In this document: positions 1 through 8,714 of the stretch, one piece after another
How the letters are laid out: each line of letters begins with the position of its first letter
Position numbering within the stretch: position 1 is the first letter of the stretch
NCBI RefSeq assembly: GCF_019263585.2
Contig: NZ_JADQDF010000001.1
Location: 930,001-994,000, forward strand
Source of the DNA: Pseudonocardia oceani
Lineage (GTDB): Bacteria; Actinomycetota; Actinomycetes; Mycobacteriales; Pseudonocardiaceae
Reading direction: 5' to 3'
Length of the DNA stretch: 64,000 nt
The notes under the pieces: model-generated
Seen by the model: only the letters and a program-made list of their open reading frames with translations
Told to the model about the DNA's origin: nothing
Database searches by the model: none
Translations under genes and position numbers: made by a program

Positions 1-2147
1 GAGGGCTCGTCGCCGTCGACCCGGTAGTCCCAGGCCAGCTTCTGCAGCGGCTCGTCGCGCGGGTCCGTCGAGGCCGCCACGCGCTCCCGCAGCCGGCGCC
101 CCAGGTGGTAGGTGAACCACAGCTCGGAGCGCTGGTCGCCCTTCGGCTCGACGGCCTTCTCCCGCCACTGCAGCATCCGCTGGGTCTGGGTGAAGGTCCC
201 CTCCTTCTCCACGTGCGACGCGGCGGGGAGGAAGAACACCTCGGTGCGACACTGCTCGGGGACGATCTCCCCGGTCTCGATCTCCGGCCCGTCCTTCCAG
301 AACGTGGCGCTCTCGATCATGGCGAGGTCGCGGACGACGACCCAGTCGAGGTTCGCCATGCCCAGGCGCTGCAGCTTCCCGTGCACCGAGCCGACCGCGG
401 GGTTCTGGCCGAGCACGAAGTAGCCCGACACCTTCCCGTCGACCATGTCCATGACCGTGCGGAAGGTGCCGTGGTCACCGTTGATCGCCGGCAGCCAGTC
501 GAACCCGAAGTCGTTCTCGGGTGTGGCGTGCTCGCCGAAGTACTCCTTGAGCAGCGAGACGACGTAGGTGTCGGCGTCGTACCAGAACCCCTTCTGGCAG
601 TCGGCCCGCAGGTGCTCGACGTACGCCGCCAGGTCCGGGTGCTGCCCCGCGCTCGGCATCGGCAGGTAGCCGGGCAGCAGGTTGAACAGCGTCGGGATGT
701 CGGTGGAGCCCTGGATGCTCGCGTGCCCGCGCAGCGCGAACACGCCGCCGCCCGGGCGCCCGATGTTGCCCAGCAGCGTCTGCACGATCGAGCCCGCACG
801 GATGTACTGCGCGCCGACGCTGTGCTGGGTCCACCCGACGCTGTAGACGAGCGCGGAGGTGCGGTCGCGCTTCGAGTTGGCCGTCCACGCGTCGCACACC
901 GCGCGGAACAGCTCCGGCGGCGTCCCGCACACCCGCTCGACCATCTCCGGGGTGTAGCGGGCGTAGTGGCGCTTGAGGATCTGGAAGACGCAGCGCGGGT
1001 GCTGCAGCGTCGGGTCCTGCACGATCCCGCCGACGTTCTCGACGGCCGGCCCGCCCGAGCCCTCCTGCAGCGCGTCGGTCTCCTCCTTCGCCCGCTCCGG
1101 CCCGTCCGGCCCGCCCTCCCCCGCCGCACGCGTGTTCTCGTAGCGCCAGCTCGCGCCGTCGTAGCTCGCGGTCTCGGCGTCGTAGCCGCTGAACAGGCCG
1201 TCGAGGTCCTCGGTGTCGGCATAGCGCTCGTCGACGACGAACGACGCGTTGGAGTAGGCCGTGACGTACTCGCGGAAGTCCAGGTCGTTCTGCAGGACGT
1301 GGTGGATCACGCCGCCCAGGAACGCGATGTCGGTGCCGGCGCGGATCGGGACGTAGGTGTCGGCCAGCGCGCTGGTCCGCGTGAAGCGCGGGTCGATGTG
1401 GAACACGCGGGCGCCGCGCGCCTTCGCCTCCATGACCCACTGGAACCCGACCGGATGGGCCTCGGCCATGTTCGAGCCCATGATCACGATGCAGTCGGAG
1501 TTCGCGAGGTCTTCCTGGTAGTCGGTGGCGCCGCCGCGCCCGAAGGATGCCCCCAGACCGGGGACGGTGGCGGAGTGTCAAATACGGGCCTGGTTCTCGA
1601 TCTGGATGGCCCCGAGCGCGGTGAACAGCTTCTTGATGAGGTAGTTCTCCTCGTTGTCCAGCGTGGCGCCGCCCAGGCTCGCGAAGCCGGTCGTGCGGCG
1701 CAGCCGGTTGCCGTGCTCGTCGACGTCCTGCCAGCCGCTCTCCCGGGCGGCGAGGACGCGGTCGGCGATCATGTCCATCGCGGTGTCGAGGTCGAGGTCG
1801 GTCCACTCCGTCGCGTACGGGGCGCGGTAGCGGACCTTCTCCTCGCGCTGCGGGCCCGTCACGAGCTGCAGGCTGGCCGACCCCTTGGGGCACAGCCGTC
1901 CGCGGGAGATCGGGGAGTCGGGGTCGCCCTCGATCTGCACGACCCGCTCGTCGCGGACGTACACCTTCTGCGCGCACCCCACCGCGCAGAACGGGCAGAC
2001 GGACTTGGCCACGCGGTCGGCCGTGGCCGTCCGCGGCCGCAGGCCGACGTGCTCCGGCGACTGCGCCGCGGCGCCGCGCCCCAGCCGGTCGGTCCCGGTG
2101 AGCTGGCGGTACACCGGCCACGACGCCAGCAGGTCCCGGATCCCCAC
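1..2147 (-). CDS. fdhA: Formate dehydrogenase alpha subunit, selenocysteine-containing (3' end outside window)
   Basis: Large molybdopterin subunit that oxidises formate to CO2, of the FdnG/FdoG/FdhF family. The N-terminal 4Fe-4S motif has Cys at about residues 51, 54, 58 and 86 (CPFCAVGC, then GRLCPKG). An in-frame TGA at 1578-1580 (codon 190) sits in NQARI-U-HSATVPGLGASFGRG, the exact position of the active-site selenocysteine in E. coli FdnG/FdhF. The protein resumes in the same frame with GSNMAEAHPVGF and continues to the window edge, so the TGA is read as Sec. The start is GTG 2147, six bases after GGGGGAG. No twin-arginine signal is visible, so a cytoplasmic enzyme is likely. Sec insertion also needs selA, selB and selC, none of which is in the window. 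Confidence 0.93.
1541..1580 (-). promoter_or_regulatory. Bacterial SECIS element for UGA-Sec decoding
   Basis: On the minus strand the UGA is followed, after 18 nt, by a GGUCU loop closed by the stem GUCCCC/GGGGGC (1549-1565). As I recall the E. coli fdhF SECIS, it has the same GGUCU loop at the same 18-nt spacing, and the loop G and U contact SelB. Stem sequence differs but pairing is kept, as expected for a selected RNA structure. Confidence 0.85.
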
Positions 2148-2268
2148 GCGGCACTCCCCCTCGCGGGTGGCCCCGGCGGCCTCCCGTCGCGGCCCGGCTA
2201 CCCGGGGTCGGGGGGCCCAAACGCACTGCGGCGCCGTTTCCCCGCATCCGGCCCGGGTAGCCCGGACC

Positions 2269-2442
2269 GTGCCCGAGGACCCCGATCTGACCCACCTGCG
2301 CCGCATGGTCGACGAGGCGCTGGGGGACGTGCGTCGCGACGAGGACGTGGGCCCCGCACTGCGACTCGCCGCCGTCATGGGCAGCCTGCCGCTGCTGCTG
2401 CTCTCGCTGGTCGTCGCGCTGCGGCTGCTCAGCGTGCTGTGA
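2269..2442 (+). CDS. Small single-pass membrane protein (57 aa), function unknown
   Basis: A GTG-started frame of 57 codons, divergent from the formate dehydrogenase gene. The first 35 residues are charged (VPEDPDLTHLRRMVDEAL) and the C-terminal 20 are hydrophobic (PLLLLSLVVALRLLSVL), giving one tail-anchor-like membrane segment. Third positions are almost all G or C, as in real genes here. No clear ribosome binding site precedes GTG 2269, so ATG 2305 is a possible later start. I do not recognise a family. Confidence 0.45.
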   Translation: MPEDPDLTHLRRMVDEALGDVRRDEDVGPALRLAAVMGSLPLLLLSLVVALRLLSVL

Positions 2443-2471
2443 CCGCTCGGGCGTCCGGGACGGCTTGTGGG

Positions 2472-2903
2472 TCAGACACCCAGGGGCGCGACGCCGGCGG
2501 AGGTCTCGTACGGGTTGGCGTAGGGCAGCGGCTCGTCCCCGCCCGGGGTGGCCACGTCGAAGATCCCGTCGAGGTCGGTGTCGTCGAGGACGAGGTCGGC
2601 CAGGCCGTCGGCGTGGTCGGCGATCGCGACGACGTCGGCCACGAACAGCCCGTCGGCCGGGACGTTGTCGAACTGGGCCACGTCGTCGTAGGTGTCGCCG
2701 TCGACGTCGGTGAGGACCGCGTCGATCTGGCCGTCGTCGTTGGAGTCGATCAGGGTCGTCTCGGTGTGGCCGTCGCCGTCGAGGTCGACGTACTCGTACG
2801 CGATGTCGGTGGCGGAGTACTCCGGGGTCGCGGGAAGCTCGAGCGCGTCGGTGGTGTCGACGTCGGTGGTGTCGATCATCTCGGGGGCGTAGCACTCGGA
2901 CAT
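2472..2903 (-). CDS. Acidic protein with EF-hand-like DxDxDG repeats
   Basis: A 143-residue, strongly acidic protein with no signal peptide. It carries several calcium-binding-loop-like stretches: DLDGDGHTET, DSNDDGQIDA, DVDGDTYDDV and DTDLDGIFD. These resemble EF-hand or dockerin loops but without an obvious paired helix-loop-helix. The ATG at 2903 follows a good GGAGGAT site by five bases, which fixes the start. It stands alone, with the small membrane protein on the other side. Such proteins are common in Pseudonocardia and Amycolatopsis and mostly unnamed. Metal binding is inference from the motifs. Confidence 0.75.
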   Translation of the reverse strand: MSECYAPEMIDTTDVDTTDALELPATPEYSATDIAYEYVDLDGDGHTETTLIDSNDDGQIDAVLTDVDGDTYDDVAQFDNVPADGLFVADVVAIADHADGLADLVLDDTDLDGIFDVATPGGDEPLPYANPYETSAGVAPLGV

Positions 2904-3272
2904 CGGATCCTCCGGAACTCGGTGCGGCTGGGGTGTCATGAAGGAGGAGTCCCGGGACCGGGCGAGGGTTACAGCCGGGCTCCCACGACTTTCGGGCGCC
3001 CGGGTTCCTGCCCACCGATCAAGGGCGGATGGTCGCCGGTGGATCACTGGTCGCGACCATCTGCCCGTGATGCACGTTCACGGTCGGAGGTGGGTCGCGG
3101 TGATCGCGGCCCCGCACCCCGCTCACCCAGCGCTCCCCGACCGCGCCGCGTGATCGCCGAGAGTGCGACTCGGTGGTCGTTGCAGGGACCGTGGCGTCAC
3201 GGTCCCGGCGATCACGAGCCGGCCGGACCCGGCCTGCGCGTTCCGCGGAACGCGGTTCCGACGAGGAGCGAC
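2904..3272. other. Dyad-rich intergenic region
   Basis: No convincing gene. It contains a 9-bp inverted repeat GATGGTCGC/GCGACCATC (3028-3036 and 3053-3061). A nested structure follows: an inner hairpin GGGACCGTG-gcgt-CACGGTCCC (3185-3206) lies between outer arms GTGATCGCC (3150-3158) and GGCGATCAC (3207-3215). The words GATCAAGGGCGG and GATCGCCGAGAGTGC recur near 51955-52022. It could be a terminator pair or a short dispersed repeat. Confidence 0.55.
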
Positions 3273-4136
3273 CTACCCCGCCTCCACCGACTCCCGCGCC
3301 CCCGCCAGCACCGTCCCCCGCACCAACCGGGCGAACTCCTCGGCCCGCTCCACCTGCGGCACGTGACCCGTGTCGGCGAAGACGTGGGTGCGGGCGTGCG
3401 GGACCAGCGCCCGGGCGGCGCGGAGGTGGTGGGGCGGGAGGATGAGGTCGCGGTCGCCCCACACCACCAGCGTGGGGCGGGGGTGGCGGGCGACCTCCTC
3501 GAGCAGCGTCGACCGCCACGCCGCCCGGATGCCGCGGAACGTCCCGAGCTCGCGGGCCGCCTCCAGGAACACCTCGGCCTGGCCGGGCTGCCGGGCCACC
3601 TCCATCGCGTGGTCGACGCGCTCGTCGGTGACGAAGGCGGGGTCGAAGAACAGGGCGCGCTCGGTGCGGCGGGCGGCCGTGCGATCGACCCCGTCGAGCA
3701 GCCGCCGACCGACCCCGGGCACGGCGAGGATGCGCAGCGCGATCGCCACCTCCTTGCCGAAGCCGGCGCTGTTGACCAGCGTCAGCGTCGCCACCCGCTC
3801 CGGCGCGAGCGCGAGGACCTGCAGCGAGACTGCCCCGCCGAGCGAGTTGCCCATGAGGTGCACGGGACGGTGCTCGCCGAGGGCGTCCAGCGTCGCGAGC
3901 ACGCCGTCGGCCAGCGAGCGCAGCGTCACCGGACCGGGCAGGCGCTGCGAGAACCCGAAGCCGGGCACGTCGAGGCTGATCACGCGGTGGTCGCCGGCCA
4001 GCAGCCCGTGCTGGGGCTCCCAGTCCTCCAGGCTCCGGCCGATCCCGTGCAGCAGGACGACCGGCGGGTGCGGGGGGTCGCCGCTCTCGTGCACCCGGAC
4101 CCGCGCGCCGCGGACGTCGACGAACGCCCCGTTCAC
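3273..4136 (-). CDS. Alpha/beta-fold hydrolase
   Basis: A 287-residue alpha/beta hydrolase. The oxyanion region VVLLHGIGRS, the nucleophile elbow GNSLGG (Ser near residue 97), the acid in WGDRDLILP and the late GH in DTGHVPQVE form the expected triad. GTG 4136 overlaps the stop of the upstream SDR gene (GTGA), so it is translated as the third gene of a monooxygenase-SDR-hydrolase operon. In the mymA operon of mycobacteria a lipase-like hydrolase accompanies the monooxygenase. Here it probably cleaves an ester made by the monooxygenase. The substrate cannot be read from the sequence. Confidence 0.87.
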   Translation of the reverse strand: MNGAFVDVRGARVRVHESGDPPHPPVVLLHGIGRSLEDWEPQHGLLAGDHRVISLDVPGFGFSQRLPGPVTLRSLADGVLATLDALGEHRPVHLMGNSLGGAVSLQVLALAPERVATLTLVNSAGFGKEVAIALRILAVPGVGRRLLDGVDRTAARRTERALFFDPAFVTDERVDHAMEVARQPGQAEVFLEAARELGTFRGIRAAWRSTLLEEVARHPRPTLVVWGDRDLILPPHHLRAARALVPHARTHVFADTGHVPQVERAEEFARLVRGTVLAGARESVEAG

Positions 4137-4978
4137 GCCCGCGCCCGCTTCGCCAGTACGGCGGTGAGCCTGTCGAGCACCCCGCCGTACGAGCCGGGCA
4201 GCACCCGCGCCAGCACGTCGGGGACCTTCGCGCTCGCCGCGATCAGCACGCGCGTCCGCCGGCGCTCGACCCCGTCGAGGATCTCCTCGGCCGCCTTCTC
4301 GGACGGGTAGGTCAGCAGCGAGCGGAACGCCTTCTGGCTGCGCTCGACCTCCTCGGCCGACACCCCCGACCCCACCCGCGCGCTCTCCGCGACCCGCGTG
4401 CGGATCCCGCCGGGGTGCACCTGCGTGACGCCGGTGCCCAGCGGCGCGAGCTCGTGGCGCAGCACCTCGCTGAACCCGCGGATCGCGAACTTGCTCGACG
4501 AGTACGCCGACTGCCCCGCCGGGCCGATCAGCCCGTACAGGCTGGAGACGTTGACGAGGTGCCCGCCGGGCTCCGCGGTCAGCGTGGGCAGCAGTGCGTG
4601 GGTGAGCACGACGGGCGCGCGGAAGTTGACGTCCATGACCCACTCGAACTCGTCGAGCGTGAGCTGCGCGAACCGCCCGCCGAGCGCGACCCCGGCGTTG
4701 TTGATCAGCAGCCCGATCCGCGGGTGCTCGGCGAGGACCTCCTGCGCCAGAGCCGCGGTCGCCGCGCGGTCGGCGAGGTCGACGACCTTCGTCGACACCG
4801 CGATCCCGGGGTGCCGCTCGCGCACCGTGGCGGCGACGGCGTCGAGGCGGTCGGCGTCGCGGTCGACCAGCACGAGGTCGCTGCCGCGCAGACCGAGGCC
4901 GTACGCCAGCTGCTCGCCGATGCCGCCGGCGGCGCCGGTCAGGACGGCGGTGCGGCCGGCGAACCGGTAGGGCTTCAT
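4133..4978 (-). CDS. Short-chain dehydrogenase/reductase (SadH-like)
   Basis: A 281-residue classical SDR. It has the NAD(P) motif TGAAGGIG near residue 15, NNAG near 92, and the catalytic Ser (VNVSSLYG), Tyr and Lys (AYSSSKFA). ATG 4978 overlaps the stop of the monooxygenase gene (ATGA) and its own stop overlaps the hydrolase start. The order monooxygenase, SDR, hydrolase with a divergent AraC gene resembles mycobacterial virS-mymA-sadH. It probably interconverts the alcohol or ketone handled by the monooxygenase. Confidence 0.88.
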   Translation of the reverse strand: MKPYRFAGRTAVLTGAAGGIGEQLAYGLGLRGSDLVLVDRDADRLDAVAATVRERHPGIAVSTKVVDLADRAATAALAQEVLAEHPRIGLLINNAGVALGGRFAQLTLDEFEWVMDVNFRAPVVLTHALLPTLTAEPGGHLVNVSSLYGLIGPAGQSAYSSSKFAIRGFSEVLRHELAPLGTGVTQVHPGGIRTRVAESARVGSGVSAEEVERSQKAFRSLLTYPSEKAAEEILDGVERRRTRVLIAASAKVPDVLARVLPGSYGGVLDRLTAVLAKRARA

Positions 4979-6504
4979 CGGGTGCTCTCCTGCAGGGCGC
5001 TGTCCTGGACGACGGGACGGGCGGCGGGCGCGGGCGCGAACGCCATGTCCCGGCGCAGGTCGGCCCACGGCGTGGTGAGGGCGTCGAGCACGTAGTTCTG
5101 ACGCGTGGTCCACGGGTTGCGCGCACCCTGGCGCGGGAAGCGGTCGATGGCGCGCTGCACGTAGCCCGAGCTGAGGTCGAGCAGCGGGCGGCGTCCCTCC
5201 CCCGCGGCCTCGCGCGACGGCGTGGCGCTGGCGTACCCGCGGCGCTGCATGTAGCCGAGCAGGCGGGTGACGTAGCGGGAGGACAGGTCGGCACGCAGCG
5301 TCCACGACGCGTTGGTGTAGCCGATGCAGTACGCGAGGTTGGGGACGCCGCTGAGCATGACGCCGCGGTAGGTGACCTCCTCGCCGACGTCGACCGGCGT
5401 GCCGTCGACGCTCAGCTCGATCCCGCCGAAGGCCAGCAGCGAGAGCCCGGTCGCCGACACCACGACGTCGGCCTCCACGACCTCGCCCGTGGTCATCCGG
5501 ATGCCCGAGGGCACGAAGCGGTCGATGTGCCCGGTCACGACCGACGCGTCGCCGCGGCGGACCGCGCGGAAGAAGTCGCCGTCCGGGACGACGCAGAGCC
5601 GCTGGTCCCAGGGCTGGTAGGTCGGCGTGAAGTGCTCGTCGACGTACGCGGGGTCCTGGAGGAAGCGCAGCGCGATGCTGCGCAGGATCGCCTTCACGCG
5701 CTCCGGGCGACGCCGGCTGAGCTGGTAGAACGCCTGCGTCATCGCGACGTTCTTGGCCCGCACCAACGTGTGGGCGAGCCCGGCGGGCAGGACGCGGCGC
5801 AGCGTGTCGGCCAGCGCGTCGGTGCCGGGCAACGCCGTCAGGTAGGACGGCGACCGCTGCACCATCGTCACGTGCGCGGCGGTCCCGGCCATCGCCGGGA
5901 CGAGGGTGACGGCCGTGGCGCCGCTGCCGATCACGGCGACCCGCTTGCCGGTGTGGTCGAGGTCGGCGGGCCAGGACTGCGGGTGGACGAACTCGCCGGT
6001 GAAGTCGTCGAGCCCGGCGAACACGGGCTGGTGGCCGTGCGCGTAGTCGTAGTAGCCGGTGCAGACGTAGAGGAAGCCGCAGGTCAGCTCCTGCTCACCG
6101 GCGTCGGAGAGCGTGCGGACCGTCCAGCGGGCGTCCGCCGACGACCAGGACGCGCTGACGACGCGGGTGCCGAAGCGGATGTGCCGGTCGATGCCGCCCT
6201 CGGCCGCGGTGTCGGTGATGTAGCGCCGGATGCTCTCGCCGTCGGCCATCGACTTCGCGTCGGTCCACGGCCGGAACGGGTAGCTGAGGGTGAACATGTC
6301 CGAGTCCGACCGGACGCCCGGGTAGCGGAACAGGTCCCAGGTGCCACCGATGGCGTCGCGCGCCTCGATGATCGCGTAGGTGGTGCCCGGGCGCTCCTGC
6401 TGCAGCCGCCACGCGGCGCCGATGCCGGACAGCCCGGCTCCGACGACGAGGACGTCCACGTGCTCCGGCGGGGTCACGGCACTGCTGCTCTGGTCGTCGG
6501 TCAC
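4975..6504 (-). CDS. Flavin-containing (Baeyer-Villiger-type) monooxygenase, MymA-like
   Basis: A 509-residue flavoprotein inserting one oxygen atom into ketones, aldehydes or sulfides using NADPH. The FAD motif GAGLSGIG is near residue 22 and the NADPH motif GSGATAV near 180. The BVMO fingerprint FxGxxxHxxxW is present as FTGEFVHPQSWP. Start GTG 6504 has no clear ribosome binding site. It is the first gene of a three-gene coupled operon, and the divergent AraC gene is the obvious regulator. Closest recognised relatives are EthA and MymA. Confidence 0.88.
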   Translation of the reverse strand: MTDDQSSSAVTPPEHVDVLVVGAGLSGIGAAWRLQQERPGTTYAIIEARDAIGGTWDLFRYPGVRSDSDMFTLSYPFRPWTDAKSMADGESIRRYITDTAAEGGIDRHIRFGTRVVSASWSSADARWTVRTLSDAGEQELTCGFLYVCTGYYDYAHGHQPVFAGLDDFTGEFVHPQSWPADLDHTGKRVAVIGSGATAVTLVPAMAGTAAHVTMVQRSPSYLTALPGTDALADTLRRVLPAGLAHTLVRAKNVAMTQAFYQLSRRRPERVKAILRSIALRFLQDPAYVDEHFTPTYQPWDQRLCVVPDGDFFRAVRRGDASVVTGHIDRFVPSGIRMTTGEVVEADVVVSATGLSLLAFGGIELSVDGTPVDVGEEVTYRGVMLSGVPNLAYCIGYTNASWTLRADLSSRYVTRLLGYMQRRGYASATPSREAAGEGRRPLLDLSSGYVQRAIDRFPRQGARNPWTTRQNYVLDALTTPWADLRRDMAFAPAPAARPVVQDSALQESTR

Positions 6505-6533
6505 GGTGCCAGTGTGCCCGCCCGCGCCGACGG

Positions 6534-6565
6534 CCACTTGACCCTGGACGACAACCATTTACCCT
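6534..6565. promoter_or_regulatory. Direct repeat, candidate AraC/VirS-like operator
   Basis: Between the divergent monooxygenase and AraC genes, the words CCACTTGACCCT (6534-6545) and CCATTTACCCT (6555-6565) repeat in the same orientation about 20-21 bp apart, two helical turns. This is the usual geometry for an AraC-family half-site pair. Binding itself is inference. Confidence 0.5.
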
Positions 6566-6573
6566 TGCGCGAC

Positions 6574-7584
6574 ATGGGGTCGATGGTGCGCGCCGCGGCC
6601 CTGCGGGGTCTGCAGCCGCTCGTCGACGACCTCGGCGGCGACGGCGCCGCGCTGCTCGCCCGCTTCCGCGTGCCCCCGGAGGCCGTCGACGTCGACGACG
6701 CCGTGATCCCCTCCCGCACCGCGGGCCGGCTGCTGGAGACCGCCGCCGCCGAGCTCGCCTGCCCCGACCTCGGGCTGCGCCTGGCCGAGCACCAGGGTCC
6801 GGAGGTGCTGGGGCCGCTGGCGATCGCCGTCGAGAGCGCCCAGACCATGGGCGACGCGCTGGACTGCGCCTCGCGGTTCCTGTTCGTGCACAGCCCCGCG
6901 CTGAGCGTCGAGCAGGTGGCCGATCCCGAGGGCGCGCGCGGCGTCGTCGGCCTGCGCTACGGCAGCCGCGATGCCGAGGCCATCCCGCCGCAGTCGATCG
7001 ACCTGGGCCTGGGGCTGCTGCACCGCGTCGTGGGGCTGCTGCGCGCCGGGCCGTACGGGCTGCGCGCGGCGCACCTGCCGCACCCGCCGCTCGCGCCCGT
7101 GTCGCGCTACACCGCGTTCTTCGGCGCCGACGTCCTGTTCGACCGCCCGCAGGCCGTGCTCCGCGTGCCCGCCGAGCTCGCCGCCACCCCGGTGCGCGGC
7201 GGCGACGAGATGCTGCACGGCATCGCCGTCGAGTTCCTGGAGAGCCACTTCCCCGAGCCCGGACGACTGGTCGCGCCGCGCGTGCGGGCGGCGCTGGCGC
7301 AGTCGCTGGGCACCTCGCCCGCGCGCGTGGACGCCGTGGCCCGGCTGCTGCGGCTGCACCCGCGGACGCTGCAGCGCTACCTCGCCGCCGAGGACACGAC
7401 GTTCGCCGCGATCCTCGACGACGTGCGCCGCGACACCGCGCACCGCCTGCTCACCCGCACCGACCTGCCGCTCTCGCAGGTCGCCGCGATGGTCGGGCTC
7501 GCCGAGCAGTCGGCGCTCACGCGGGCGGTGCGGCGCTGGTTCGGCGCACCGCCGCGGGAGGTGCGGCGGCGCGCCGGGGCCTGA
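6574..7584 (+). CDS. AraC-family regulator with arabinose-binding-like N-terminus (VirS-like)
   Basis: A 336-residue regulator. The first 210 residues match the N-terminal domain seen in VirS/OruR/ArgR-type AraC proteins (PSRTAGRLLETAAAELACPD is the typical entry). The last 100 form the double helix-turn-helix (ARLLRLHPRTLQRYL and LSQVAAMVGLAEQSALTRA). It is divergent from the monooxygenase-SDR-hydrolase operon across a 69-bp gap holding a direct repeat, the same arrangement as virS beside mymA in mycobacteria. It is probably the activator of that operon. ATG 6583 is an alternative start. Confidence 0.87.
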   Translation: MGSMVRAAALRGLQPLVDDLGGDGAALLARFRVPPEAVDVDDAVIPSRTAGRLLETAAAELACPDLGLRLAEHQGPEVLGPLAIAVESAQTMGDALDCASRFLFVHSPALSVEQVADPEGARGVVGLRYGSRDAEAIPPQSIDLGLGLLHRVVGLLRAGPYGLRAAHLPHPPLAPVSRYTAFFGADVLFDRPQAVLRVPAELAATPVRGGDEMLHGIAVEFLESHFPEPGRLVAPRVRAALAQSLGTSPARVDAVARLLRLHPRTLQRYLAAEDTTFAAILDDVRRDTAHRLLTRTDLPLSQVAAMVGLAEQSALTRAVRRWFGAPPREVRRRAGA

Positions 7585-7604
7585 CCTGTCGAGGTCCGGA
7601 GCCC

Positions 7605-8714
7605 TCAGCTGTCGAAGTCGATCGTCACCGCGTCGGAGACCGGCAGGGTCTGGCAGGTCAGCACGAAACCGGCCTCGACCTCGTCGTCCTCCAGGGCGAA
7701 GTTGCGGCGCATCGTGACGTCGCCGTCGGTGACCTTCGCCCGGCACGTCCCGCACACCCCGCCCTTGCAGGCGAAGGGCAGGTCGCCGCGGACCTTCTGC
7801 GCGGCGTCGAGCACCGACACGTCGCGCGGCAGCGTGAGCGTGGTGGAGCGGCCGTTGAGCACGACCGTGACCTCGCTGCCCTCGCCGTCGACCGCCTCGT
7901 CGTCGGCGCGGGTGGGCTCCGGCGGCGGCTCGTCGACGTAGAACAGCTCGCGGTGGATCCGCTTGCGGTCCACGCCCAGCTCGGTGAGCACCGTGACGGC
8001 GTCCTCCGTCATGCCGAGCGGGCCGCACAGCCACCAGTGGTCGGTGTCCTCGACGTCGACGAGCGCGCCGAACAGCGTGCGCATCCGCTCGGCGTCGAGG
8101 CGGCCGTTGAAGATGTCGGCCTCGGTGGGTTCGCGGGAGAGCACGTTGAGCAGGTGCAGCCGCGGGCCGTAGGCGTTCTTGAGGTCGGCGATCTCCTCGG
8201 TGAACATGACGGTGTCGGTGCGGCGGTTGCCGTAGAGCAGGGTGACGTGAATATCGTCGTGGGCGGCGAGCAGCGACGCGGCGATCGACAGCACCGGCGT
8301 GATGCCCGACCCGGCCGCGACCAGCCCGTGCCGGGTGCCGGCCTCGAGCTCGGGGGTGAACGCGCCCGCGGGCGGCCCGACCTCGACCTCGTCGCCCGCC
8401 TCCAGCCGGTCGACCAGCCACTCGGAGAACAGCCCGCCCGCGACGCGGCGCACCCCGACCCGCGGGGCGGCACCGGCGGGCGCGCAGATCGAGTACGACC
8501 GGCGCTCCTCGCCGTCGGCGGTCTCCTGGCGCAGCGTCAGGTACTGGCCGGGGCGGAAGGCGTAGGCCTCGCGGAGGTCGTCGGGGACGTCGAAGGTGAC
8601 GGCGACGGCGTCGTCGCAGAGGCGCTCGACGGCCGCGACCCGCAGCGGGTGGAAACCGCTGATGCGCGGCGCGGCGACGTCGGTGGTGGCGACCTCGGTG
8701 GTGGCGGCCGTCAT
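7605..8714 (-). CDS. paaE: Phenylacetyl-CoA 1,2-epoxidase, reductase subunit PaaE
   Basis: A 369-residue reductase passing electrons from NADPH to the PaaAC oxygenase. The order is FAD domain (RSYSIC, about residue 75), NAD domain (AAGSGITPVLSIA, about 135) and C-terminal plant-type 2Fe-2S ferredoxin with Cys in CKGGVCGTC (about 320) and a last Cys in TCQTLP. ATG 8714 overlaps the paaD stop (TGATG). It is the last gene of paaABCDE. The next gene downstream converges on it 20 bp away. Confidence 0.94.
   Translation of the reverse strand: MTAATTEVATTDVAAPRISGFHPLRVAAVERLCDDAVAVTFDVPDDLREAYAFRPGQYLTLRQETADGEERRSYSICAPAGAAPRVGVRRVAGGLFSEWLVDRLEAGDEVEVGPPAGAFTPELEAGTRHGLVAAGSGITPVLSIAASLLAAHDDIHVTLLYGNRRTDTVMFTEEIADLKNAYGPRLHLLNVLSREPTEADIFNGRLDAERMRTLFGALVDVEDTDHWWLCGPLGMTEDAVTVLTELGVDRKRIHRELFYVDEPPPEPTRADDEAVDGEGSEVTVVLNGRSTTLTLPRDVSVLDAAQKVRGDLPFACKGGVCGTCRAKVTDGDVTMRRNFALEDDEVEAGFVLTCQTLPVSDAVTIDFDS

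Noticed and set aside
1578..1580. TGA as the true end of a 190-codon protein
   Set aside because: The position, downstream conservation and SECIS hairpin all fit Sec decoding, and no ribosome site restarts translation after it.
105..4310. A 1401-codon open frame on the plus strand
   Set aside because: It runs antisense to formate dehydrogenase, the acidic protein, the hydrolase and the SDR, and its translation is Arg/Val/Gly-rich with no motif. Long antisense frames are expected at this GC content.
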